This document shows, one piece after another, positions 32,606-41,000 of a stretch of DNA of 41,000 nucleotides (positions within the stretch are counted from its first letter, which is position 1; each line of letters begins with the position of its first letter). The notes beneath the pieces were generated by a model that did not search any database, was not told the DNA's origin, and saw only the letters and a list, made by a program, of their open reading frames with translations. A program made the translations under genes and the position numbers. Source of the DNA: Glandiceps talaboti (lineage: Eukaryota > Hemichordata > Enteropneusta > Spengelidae); contig NC_135553.1 of NCBI RefSeq assembly GCF_964340395.1, forward strand, positions 20,178,449 to 20,219,448, given 5' to 3'.

Positions 32606-34110
32606 TCATTAATTACATAGAAAACACATTGATGCCAAATCAACCCTTACTAACAATGGAATCCAGCTAGGTTCAGTGTACTAACGCCTTAGGTCTTATT
32701 CAACAAGATAAAACAATATACACTGACCGATCGCGGGTCATGATGTTCAGGAAGATATTCACATTGAATCTAAGACTCGTTAATTGTCTGTTGATACATT
32801 TTGTTGGACAACAACTTTTGATATTAACTTCTTTCAATTTCTTCTAAATGTCTTAAGAGCAGAAATGTGAGAGCAGAACTTGAATCTGTCTTTAAAAAGT
32901 ATCGATCACTATCGAGAAGGTAAAAATCTATAGACAATATTGAATTTGATTTAGCAAGGATGATCATATGACTTCTCCATTGACTTTACTAGTATTATAA
33001 TATAAAATTATGTAACAATTTAGGTATACAAAGGCCAGTTTGCAGTATTAAACGCCCATGGCAGCTGTATGGTATGCTTACCATGCTCTTACAAACTGTT
33101 AACAGAGTGGTTTTGACCCAAAGTAATTTTCTCGCTTTGCCACAGATATGATTTTTTAACCACGGACGCATTACATGAGATGCGCTTATAGTCATCTGCT
33201 GAACTCTGAATGTGCATGATAGTCGACTTTCCGGTTCCAAGATGCATTGTTTTGTCTTTGTTACGGATGAAATAACATTTTAATCAGGAAATGATGGAAA
33301 GACATGTTGACCTCTTTGATTATGAAAGATTTTATACCACAAAGACTAAACACCATCAATGACAGAGAGGGATTTTACGAGTGAACACTTGCACCATCTC
33401 CTTTAGTACCGCGTGCAAACCCCTCAGCGCGTACAAAATACATGGTATTGTATGGAGAGACGCGCAATGCATCTTGGAACCGGCAAGAGGTCTATTGCAT
33501 ACGATTAGTTTGCAAAGGCAGATTATTATGTTAAAAGAACTTATATTTCCATCATTCCAGAAATCATATTTCTTGATATGGCATCAGTATTGCTCATTAC
33601 TTGTAATAACTCTTTGTTCATGTATACCTTTGATATGTAAATTTAATGTTCTTAAGGACGGTTCTCAGTCCTGTTGTGCTGTCGTAACCTGGTATATCTG
33701 TCTCAATGAAATTGCTTACGTCACAATATATATAATGTAAGCCAATTTCATTTTGGCATTTCACTTGCATTTTATCCTAAGCCTAAATATGAAAAGGTTG
33801 TGTTCATAAACTTTATGGTTGTTCCAAGATGTTTTGTATTACGCGTAAAAGTATATGTATGAATTTATATTTCTGTATTAATTCTTCGTGATTATCAATC
33901 AGATATTGTTCTCCCGTTACTGCGAATAACGTAAAAGGCTTTTAGCTCAAGCCTGATGACGTAATCCGTTGACGTAAATCCGACAATTTCATCACCTACA
34001 ATTAGCCGTAAAGGATAGTTTAGTTGAGAGCTTTGCCAATATTTTGCAGTATTACGCTTAAGTCACAAAACATGAATTATAATCGGTTATAAAAATTTAA
34101 CTCTCCATTT
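32606..34110. other. 3' flank of the membrane-protein gene, likely including its 3' UTR
   Basis: No canonical AATAAA is seen in the first 1.4 kb. An ATTAAA at 33047-33052 is one candidate polyadenylation signal. A 119-codon frame at 33381-33740 opens at GTG rather than ATG and has no recognisable domain. Confidence 0.35.
33716..33977. promoter_or_regulatory. Three TGACGTAA / TTACGTCA CRE-like sites
   Basis: TTACGTCA at 33716-33723 and TGACGTAA at 33957-33964 and 33970-33977 match the CREB/ATF/PAR-bZIP octamer class. The last two lie 13 bp apart. They sit upstream of nothing on the plus strand in this window, and roughly 1.1-1.4 kb downstream of the membrane-protein stop codon. Confidence 0.2.
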
Positions 34111-34117
34111 CAGAAAT

Positions 34118-34363
34118 TTATTTTTCTTCCATTTCTCTCATTAGTTCCCTTTCTTGTTGTTGCATGCGCGCGTGCGCAATTGCTGCTAGCTCTACGGCAT
34201 GCCATAATTCGCTCCGTATATTCGATCCCGAGCTGTCAATACGCCTGCCATTTTTTCTCCATAGTATAATCCAGATCAGATATTCCCCGTTTTTATACTC
34301 CCTTCCATTTCCACAACCACTCTTTCCTTTTATAACTTGAGCGTCGTCCCTGTGTAACTGTTT
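34118..34363 (-). pseudogene. Coding-like 81-codon fragment, possible mobile-element protein C-terminus
   Basis: On the minus strand a frame is open between a TGA at 34364-34366 and a TAA at 34118-34120. The last 30 residues (reading SELWHAVELAAIAHARMQQQ and then a Glu/Arg/Met-rich end) form a convincing amphipathic helix or coiled coil. The preceding stretch RKNGRRIDSSGSNIR is polar and basic. The only ATGs are near the end, so this is either an internal/terminal exon or a decayed ORF. A second basic stretch (SSYKRKEWLWKWKG) sits in a neighbouring frame just upstream, which could mean a frameshift. AATAAA overlaps the stop codon. The composition suggests the tail of a DNA-binding or transposon-associated protein, but no family is recognised. 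Confidence 0.3.
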
Positions 34364-34546
34364 TCATACCACACTTGACGCTGTGTTTTCTAATGTACAT
34401 ACATAACATAATAACTAAATGTTTCCATATATATTGTGCTATATTTTTAAGTGTTTTAATATAATATTGCAAAATAATGAAATAAAAATATTTTGTCCAA
34501 TCTTAAAACTAGTACTGTTATTTGGATTTCTGAATGCGTGAAAGAC

Positions 34547-34961
34547 TGCTATCACTTGATATATACATCTGCTGACTTCAGACCGTGGACGAACGGAACC
34601 GGTTATAATCAGCAGGTAAAGTAAACAAATGAATTGGATTTTAGTAACACTTGGCTCAGCATGTTGGAACAGCAGAGACTTGTATAACACACACCATGAT
34701 TTGATAAGAACAGTTTTATGACCTCTTTATGTGTATATAAAATGCCAGGGGAACTGGAAGTTTGTTTGTGAATGTGAACTATTTTGTAAAGTGGCCATAA
34801 ACTGTTCTTATCAAACCATGAAATGTAATACAAGTCTCTGTACTTCCAACATGTTGAGCCAAGTGTTATTAATCCAATTCATTTGTTTACTTCCCCTGTT
34901 TGTAACAGGTTCCATTCGTCCATAGTCGGATGTCTGCAGTTGTATATATAAGTTGATGCAG
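34547..34961. mobile_element. 415-bp foldback element with ~170-bp arms
   Basis: Left arm about 34547-34723 and right arm about 34791-34961 are reverse complements over nearly their whole length, with scattered mismatches and small indels. For example, the left block AAACAAATGAATTGGATT pairs with AATCCAATTCATTTGTTT on the right. The loop is only about 68 bp and no protein is encoded. This is typical of a foldback or MITE-type non-autonomous DNA element. No clear target-site duplication was found. A transcript would fold into a long imperfect hairpin. Confidence 0.7.
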
Positions 34962-34964
34962 TAT

Positions 34965-37785
34965 GCTGAACGTGTATATCTTTATCGGTCTTTCACATTA
35001 ATCTGCAATGGTTTATGTCTATGTTGATAGAGCTTAGCTAGACGTGATATGTATGTATATATACTACTTTGGAATATGCGTGCGTGTAAAGAATTCTCAC
35101 TTCGGCAAAATATAAAACAAATTTGTGTGTTCCCGATAATCCGACCGACCCTCAAGTTGTTTAAACCGCCGTCCCTAATCATTTTTTAAACACTTAAAAC
35201 AAAGTGCCTAAGAAATTCTTTCTTGACCTTCGTGCACGTCTGTTTCCTTTCCCCAGTGATGTCTGTACATATTTCATCAAACAGAAGAGGTATTCTGACC
35301 AACGTTTCATTTTTTTTATTGCCGAAACAATATTTTTCAAAAATAAAATCAATTATTAAACATCAAATCAAATCAAATCAAATCAAACAATATAAAGTTC
35401 TGACCTATCTACCCTATTTTCTGAGGCCATGCTATCGGAAACACACAATTATTTTTTTTTCGCCATAGCAGTTCGTGCGGAGACATTTTCTTTCAAATTT
35501 AAAACGTTTTCAAAAGTATGCGTCACAGTTGAATGTAAGTATGGGTATTAGCGATGATGGTGAGCGAAGTGAACAAACTACGCTCTTAACCCACACTTCA
35601 TATGCACATAAACATGAATATAAGTCCTCCACTAAATATATGCATGTGCTGGCGAGAATACAGAAAAAGGACCGACTTTGAATGTAACATTGATAATCAA
35701 GCTATGGAGTTAGGAACTGTTAATTTGGGTCAGGGGTAGGAACAGGGTTAAACCCCTATCCTAATCGTAGATTAGGTATATGTTTGACTTAGGAACAGTC
35801 GGCTCACTATGCGGCCATTTACGATTGGCCATTAACCTAAGGAGTCCACTTTTATGTAACTGAATATATGAAATGGGCGTTAAATATGATATAAAAATAA
35901 TTTCAATGCCAGTGAAATGTAACACATTATACGGTCGATATCGCCAACAGTTTAATTTTTTACAAGGTTAGCAACCTGTGAGACATACATTAATTGAAAT
36001 CGACGCGAGCGAGTGAGTGAAGCAAGAGAGATTGGCCGACAATGACGGAATCTATATGGCCACCGTTCTTAGCTGCACGTGTATTAACAAACTCGAAAGA
36101 CATAAATTGGAGGATAATCCATTACTGTGACGTATATCTAGCTTCATTTGCCAAGCATTAAATGAAATTCTGCTTCTGTAATTTCGTAAAGTGCATTTGA
36201 ATGTTATATTTCGGACCGATAATGTCAAACAATTTCATTTTGTATTTTGGCAACATATACTATAAGTAACAGACGGTATTCTAATTACCTATCAGACAAC
36301 TTTAAGACTTTGAAAACGTAGCCCATGTCACATCGATCAAGAGTGGAAATAACACTGTATATCGGAAACACTCGTGACAATTATGTTCCATCTGCCTCAT
36401 AGTAGACACTTGCTAAAGTACTATTTTAGTAACTTCCCCTTGTGCATGGGTTCCATCCTCATAATATGTGTACATTTGCAATGCATGCGATTCTGGTCTT
36501 TACGTGACATGAGAAATCGGTAAAAGAAGATATACGGAAAAAAATATGTTTGATGCATTAACACCTTTTTAACAAATTCAGCCACGTACACAAATTTATG
36601 TGCAAAGTTTTATAACCATTGAGTGAATATATGTCTGATTATTGCCTGCCTTAAGAATGGTCACTTCCAAGTACTATCACCATGGTTACAATGATAATAG
36701 ACGAAGCCAATTGCTCTATTATTTCTTAACAATTCGCTACGCGTACAAATGGACGAGTAGGTCTCAGAGAATCAAAATAATGTTATAAATGTAACTGAGT
36801 AAAATTGAGATAAAGATGTAATATGTGTACCAATTACAATGTCCTCCGCGCGAGCTCCTCTGTTTACTAAGGTTTCATATGTTTGAACAGTAAAGATAGT
36901 AGTAGTCATTGCAGCTATATCTAGTTCGAGTATAAATTATGCAAATTAGAGTATATATTATGCAGATTAGAGTGTAAATTACGATTTCAAAGCGGTGAAA
37001 TCAAATTTTAGTGGCCTGAGTTTTGAAGAGGGGCTTTGAAACTTTGGGAGCAAATGAGTAAAAGGTTATTAGAGGCTTTCAGAACATTAGCACCACTCAA
37101 TTCCACACTATATTTTAACGTTAACCCCATCTCACTGTACTTCGTGTAATTTCTTTTAATTATCAAATTACTCACCAACACGATCTTATTCGAAACTTAG
37201 TATAAACTTAAAGTTTCCTGCAGGAAACGAATGACGTGTGATCCAACTCATATTTTTTTTTAATTTGCCTTAACTCGAATATTTACCCAAAACCAAGTAT
37301 TAACCACGCCGAGTTAATGCAACGTTGCCCCTGACAACCGACATTAGCTCACAGCATCCCGGTGGGTTAGAATGTGCCTCGACGATAACAGTACTTGTCA
37401 GCCACTTAGACATCCTCAGAGAAATGATCAAAGAAGGGAAAGACACGTTTTAGATAACGGAATTGGGGGCAAGGTCTATGTAATAGGCTGGGCTTGATTT
37501 CCCAGGCCTTCCAACTTGTAATTACTGATGGCTCCCCAAAGCATGTCATCTACAATAACAAATCCAAGCTCGGAGATGAAAAACACTTTAATATGTTAAC
37601 TATCATATTTTTTTCCCATATAAATTTCTAACCTTTTCCACATAAATTTTCACCTTTACTTCAATGATAAAATTGTTTTTATTGACGTGGACTCTTATCA
37701 CTAAAACTGCCCTAAACCTAAATAAAAACCACAGTCGCTTCCACTTTGCTTGATCATAGCTTTCTAAATGGCTTAGATTAATTAG
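34965..37785. other. Gene-free AT-rich DNA
   Basis: Only the short (AAATC)n run and a small self-complementary patch at about 35733-35763 (GGGGT...ACCCCT) were noted. Confidence 0.5.
35357..35388. repeat. (AAATC)n microsatellite
   Basis: Five to six ATCAA pentamers. Confidence 0.8.
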
Positions 37786-37789
37786 CCAT

Positions 37790-37882
37790 CTATGGTATTA
37801 GAAACACAGCGATCGAAGCTATAAATGGCTGGGGGTTAACCAGCTATGGTATTAGAAACGCAACGAGCGAAGCCATAAATAA
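37790..37882. repeat. Imperfect tandem duplication (~54-bp unit)
   Basis: CTATGGTATTAGAAAC, then CGAAGC and ATAAAT, occurs at 37790 and again at 37844. The junction contains a small palindrome (GCTGG..TTAACCAGC). Confidence 0.65.
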
Positions 37883-37884
37883 CC

Positions 37885-39230
37885 CCAGCCTGCTCAGAAA
37901 AAAGTAAGCTGTCGGAGAGTCACATATGAATATCAAAAAATGAAAATATGTTTATGAGTACATCTGAAGCAAGGTAAATAGGTACTGTTGCAGAGCTGAA
38001 TAATTGTAACGAAACTTGACTACCTAGATATTGAATATTTCATACCTCGTGCAGAATATATCTATATAAACAAAATGTACAAACTATATTCATATATGAA
38101 TGAAAACAACACGGAATAAATATGAAATATAAAATGCTCGTGAAAATGAGCATTTGGAATTGATTTTAGTATATTACATTTATTAATTTGGCAAATGGAC
38201 AACGTGTTGGCTAGATTACATTATGAATGATAAAAAGGATAATCAAAATCTCACAATATAACTAATAAGTCATATCAATTAGTAGTTTTAGCTATGATAT
38301 GTACTCAGCTAACTTTGGGTTGATTTTCATTCTGATTTACGACATCCCATAATATTAGAGGTCTATGCCTACTAGTTGAGAAAGACCTAGTTTATTGCCT
38401 GACCTTAATTTCACGTTGTCAATTCGAGCGACGCCAGAAGATCTATGCCGTTGAGGTCAGACATTTATAGCGGTGTTTATTTACTAGATCAATGTTCAAC
38501 TGTATGTGAGTATCATCACGGTATGATAGCAAGGAATATAGCTATCACTGCAATGCAAACATTGGGGGCAATTGGCAATCAGTGACGTTTACCAGCAGTC
38601 AACAAAGAGAGACCAGACTCTTCACAACATTGATTACCGCGTAGTTAATGGCGTAAAAAAAAGACCTACCTCCTTTGTCCTCGTTACTTTGGCGTCAAAA
38701 GAATATGGCAATACCAAAACGTCCCTCTACACTGAGTGAACACTTTTTTCCCTGTTTAGGAACAGTCCATTGATTTGCCTTATTATCTTACTTCCGCTAT
38801 TCAAATCGATTTTATTGTTACCGGATGACAAATAGTGTGGCCATACTTGTGTATAGTATACCGTAGGGAATACATATTGACTTCGGTTGCCATCTATACT
38901 CTGATGAAGAACATTGCTTTCAACTTTATAACCTGTATCTTGCATCGATTCAAACTCTATGGTACTCATAAAAATGTTTCCCATATGTCTTATTTGCTGT
39001 ATTTTTTTTCATAGTTTAATAGCGGCGTAATTCAGACTTAAGTTAAGCATTTGTGATTTCTGTTATTTTCTAATTAATGATGTTATTACTGTATAAGTAC
39101 ATTTTCTGAAAAACATTTTCTTGTTTGATTTGATTCAATTCACTTGTTCTGTAACTAGTATATGTTCCTATAATAACGTATTCCCTATGGCCATTCTTCC
39201 TGAACGCATGGTTCCAAAGGTTGCATTATA
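37885..39230. other. Gene-free AT-rich DNA
   Basis: An 85-codon minus frame at 38727-38984 is not recognisable. Nothing else was seen. Confidence 0.5.
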
Positions 39231-39232
39231 TG

Positions 39233-39567
39233 TTCATTACATTACATTACATTACATTACATTGCATTGCATTACATTACATTACATTACATTACATTAC
39301 ATTACATTACATTACATTACATTACAACAAAACAGCACAGCACAGCACAGCGCAACGCAACACAATTCATTAAAACTACAAAATCAGTACATTACATTAT
39401 ATTACATTACTTTACACTACATTACATTACATTACATTACATTACATTGCGTTACATTACATTACATTACATTACATTACATTACATTACGTTACATTAC
39501 ATTACATTACATTACATTACATTACATTACACGACATGGTGATGTGATTTTTACATTACATTACACG
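39233..39567. repeat. (ATTAC)n pentamer array with an internal interruption
   Basis: Two blocks of ATTAC repeats (39233-39326 and 39388-39533) are separated by about 60 bp that contains CAGCA/CGCAA pentamer-like runs. A short isolated repeat follows at 39553-39565. The 150-codon frame through it (TLHYI repeats) is an artefact. Confidence 0.9.
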
Positions 39568-39569
39568 AC

Positions 39570-41000
39570 GTAATGTTCGTTGTTTTATGTGACATCACAT
39601 TCGCTTCCGAATCAAACCAATCGACGTTATAGGTTTTTTTTTTGTCTTTTCAATTGAAAACATGTAATGGCGCCTTGATTGTCTTCGAAGTCATTCAATC
39701 TTTATGTGCAGTCAAACGATTTCTACTAATGCACTATCCGTCCACCAGCTACTTTGGAATTTCAAACCCTTGTACTTTACCCAATTGATCGACGATTAGA
39801 CAACCTGACGAATGATATATACGCCATGATGAAATTTCTAAAAAGCTGAAGTGAATTCAATGGAGCATAAATGCTGTTATATGAGAGTGTGACCCATGCA
39901 TTAGAGTTTATGAATCATGAGAACAACGCCGTGTTCGACAACAAACGCTACCATTTAGTGACGTCAGAATTGCTGAATGCAAGTACTAAGCAGATTCATG
40001 ACTTTTTGTAAGTGGCCATATGGATGACGATTGGGTAGTTATTTTGGATTTTTAATTCATAAAACACTTAATGTGAAAAATTGAAAAATCAATGTGACAT
40101 GATGTATGCCAAGTCTGTGTTTGTAACTCAATACATTGCAGAACACTAATAAATGTGTAAAACTTTTGTTATTGTACGTACAATATTTTACATATTTTTT
40201 TAGCTTTTTGGCGAGGTATGTATGCTTGGATTGTATCGATCAATTCCATTTATTGCCTTACGGCTTTTGACCACAATGACAACAGAAAATATTAGACAAT
40301 GTTTGACATGGCTTATTTCAATTTCCTTTATACATACACATGTACCTCGATATATACCATACTTCATATTTTTGGCTTCAGAATTTTTGTAATATCAATT
40401 TGTAGTAAGCTAACCATGTTACAAAGAAAGACAATTAATTTAGTTTCAAGTAAGAAGATTGCACTCGGTTCCAATTCGTCGAAGTTGTTAGCGGCGAGAT
40501 CAATAGTTCAATGTATGATAAAACATAAATAAATAAATAAATAAATAAATAAATTCATATACTAAGGCCTCAAAACCTCCTCCCCCTTCTAACTAAATTG
40601 GCCAAAAGTGAAAATTATTTCAGATAGTAAATCAGTAGGTAGTGCTATGAATACAAAGCCAGTACGTAGTGAAGAAAAATAGCTCTTTTATTGACACTTT
40701 ACTGTATTTTAGTGCCATGCATTTACTATGGTGAAAATTCATCCATTTCTCAATTTGATGACATTTTTTAGAAATATTTGTATTTAGGGATACAAAACAG
40801 ATTCCATTAAGAGTGGAATTGATTTTGTACGATGAGAACTAAAATGGCTCAAACCCCTCCCCCCCCCACCCCCAAAGAAAGTAAAAGAATTCAGTTCTGT
40901 ATCCGACATTGAACTATTGATCTCGCCACTTACATATTGAGACGAGTGTACATGTATCGCGCAATCTCCGAAATCAACTTACAGTCAATGAGCTCGAGTT
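39570..41000. other. Gene-free AT-rich DNA
   Basis: Apart from the (AAAT)n run, only a C-rich run at 40856-40875 stands out. Confidence 0.5.
40522..40554. repeat. (AAAT)n microsatellite
   Basis: About seven TAAA units. Such tails often mark the 3' end of non-LTR elements. The 77-codon open frame ending just before it (LQRKTINLVSSKKIA segment) is not a confident reverse-transcriptase match. Confidence 0.75.

Noticed and set aside
33381-33740. 119-codon plus-strand frame after the gene
   Set aside because: It opens at GTG, the first ATG is far inside, and the sequence resembles no protein family. It is more likely 3' flank.
39121-39573. 150-codon frame rich in HYITL repeats
   Set aside because: It is generated by the (ATTAC)n array.
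40299-40532. LQRKTINLVSSKKIA-containing frame followed by (AAAT)n, as a LINE 3' end
   Set aside because: Only a few residues resemble the LINE C-terminal pattern and the rest does not follow it. The tail alone is insufficient.

Overview
The window reads as intergenic and intronic DNA from an animal nuclear genome, most likely a marine invertebrate. It is visibly AT-rich, full of long microsatellites and minisatellites, and carries several inverted-repeat elements. It has no operons, no bacterial-type gene packing and no recognisable rRNA, tRNA or CRISPR. I cannot name the species or phylum from sequence alone.

Only one convincing protein-coding sequence is present: a single-exon ORF at 31955-32605 (+), 216 codons. 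It encodes a small membrane protein with two adjacent hydrophobic segments and a long polar, Ser/Thr/Glu-rich C-terminal tail. An in-frame stop sits directly upstream of its ATG. A strong 3' splice site with branch point and pyrimidine tract at 31358-31392 opens its exon, so the gene almost certainly starts further left. A speculative first exon with a good donor (GTAAGTG) lies at about 3.9-4.15 kb; if correct, the first intron would be about 27 kb and would contain most of the window. A second, weaker coding signal is an 81-codon open stretch on the minus strand at 34118-34363. Its end encodes a helical, charged peptide that looks like the tail of a decayed or mobile-element protein.

Layout: 1-4.4 kb, mostly plain AT-rich DNA with a compound trinucleotide repeat at 1.7 kb and a possible promoter/5' exon at 2.9-4.1 kb. 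4.36-4.78 kb, a 43-bp minisatellite. 6.6 kb, a CTGT-type minisatellite. 7.6-9.06 kb, pentamer repeats and a 1.1-kb minisatellite of 23-25-bp units. 11.24-11.48 kb, three large tandem copies. 14.65-14.83 kb, (AGAC)n. 17.45-17.94 kb, a degenerate minisatellite split by a (TA)n-bounded insert. 20-20.2 kb, (TA)n and (TTG)n. 21.0-21.73 kb, an element with about 45-bp terminal inverted repeats. 22.56-22.91 kb, two neighbouring palindromic foldbacks. 23-28.8 kb, assorted microsatellites, a C-rich tract and a cluster of three CACGTG motifs. 29.56-30.38 kb, a nested inverted-repeat complex bounded by long (TA)n tracts. 31.39-32.6 kb, the gene. 34.55-34.96 kb, a 415-bp foldback. 37.8 kb, a small duplication. 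39.2-39.57 kb, (ATTAC)n. 40.5 kb, (AAAT)n.

The most interesting structural signal is a roughly 62-bp core repeat. It occurs three times (17.65, 29.62 and 29.72 kb), each time embedded in (TA)n. Two copies form an inverted pair, and one copy appears to have been inserted into a minisatellite with a possible 6-bp target duplication.
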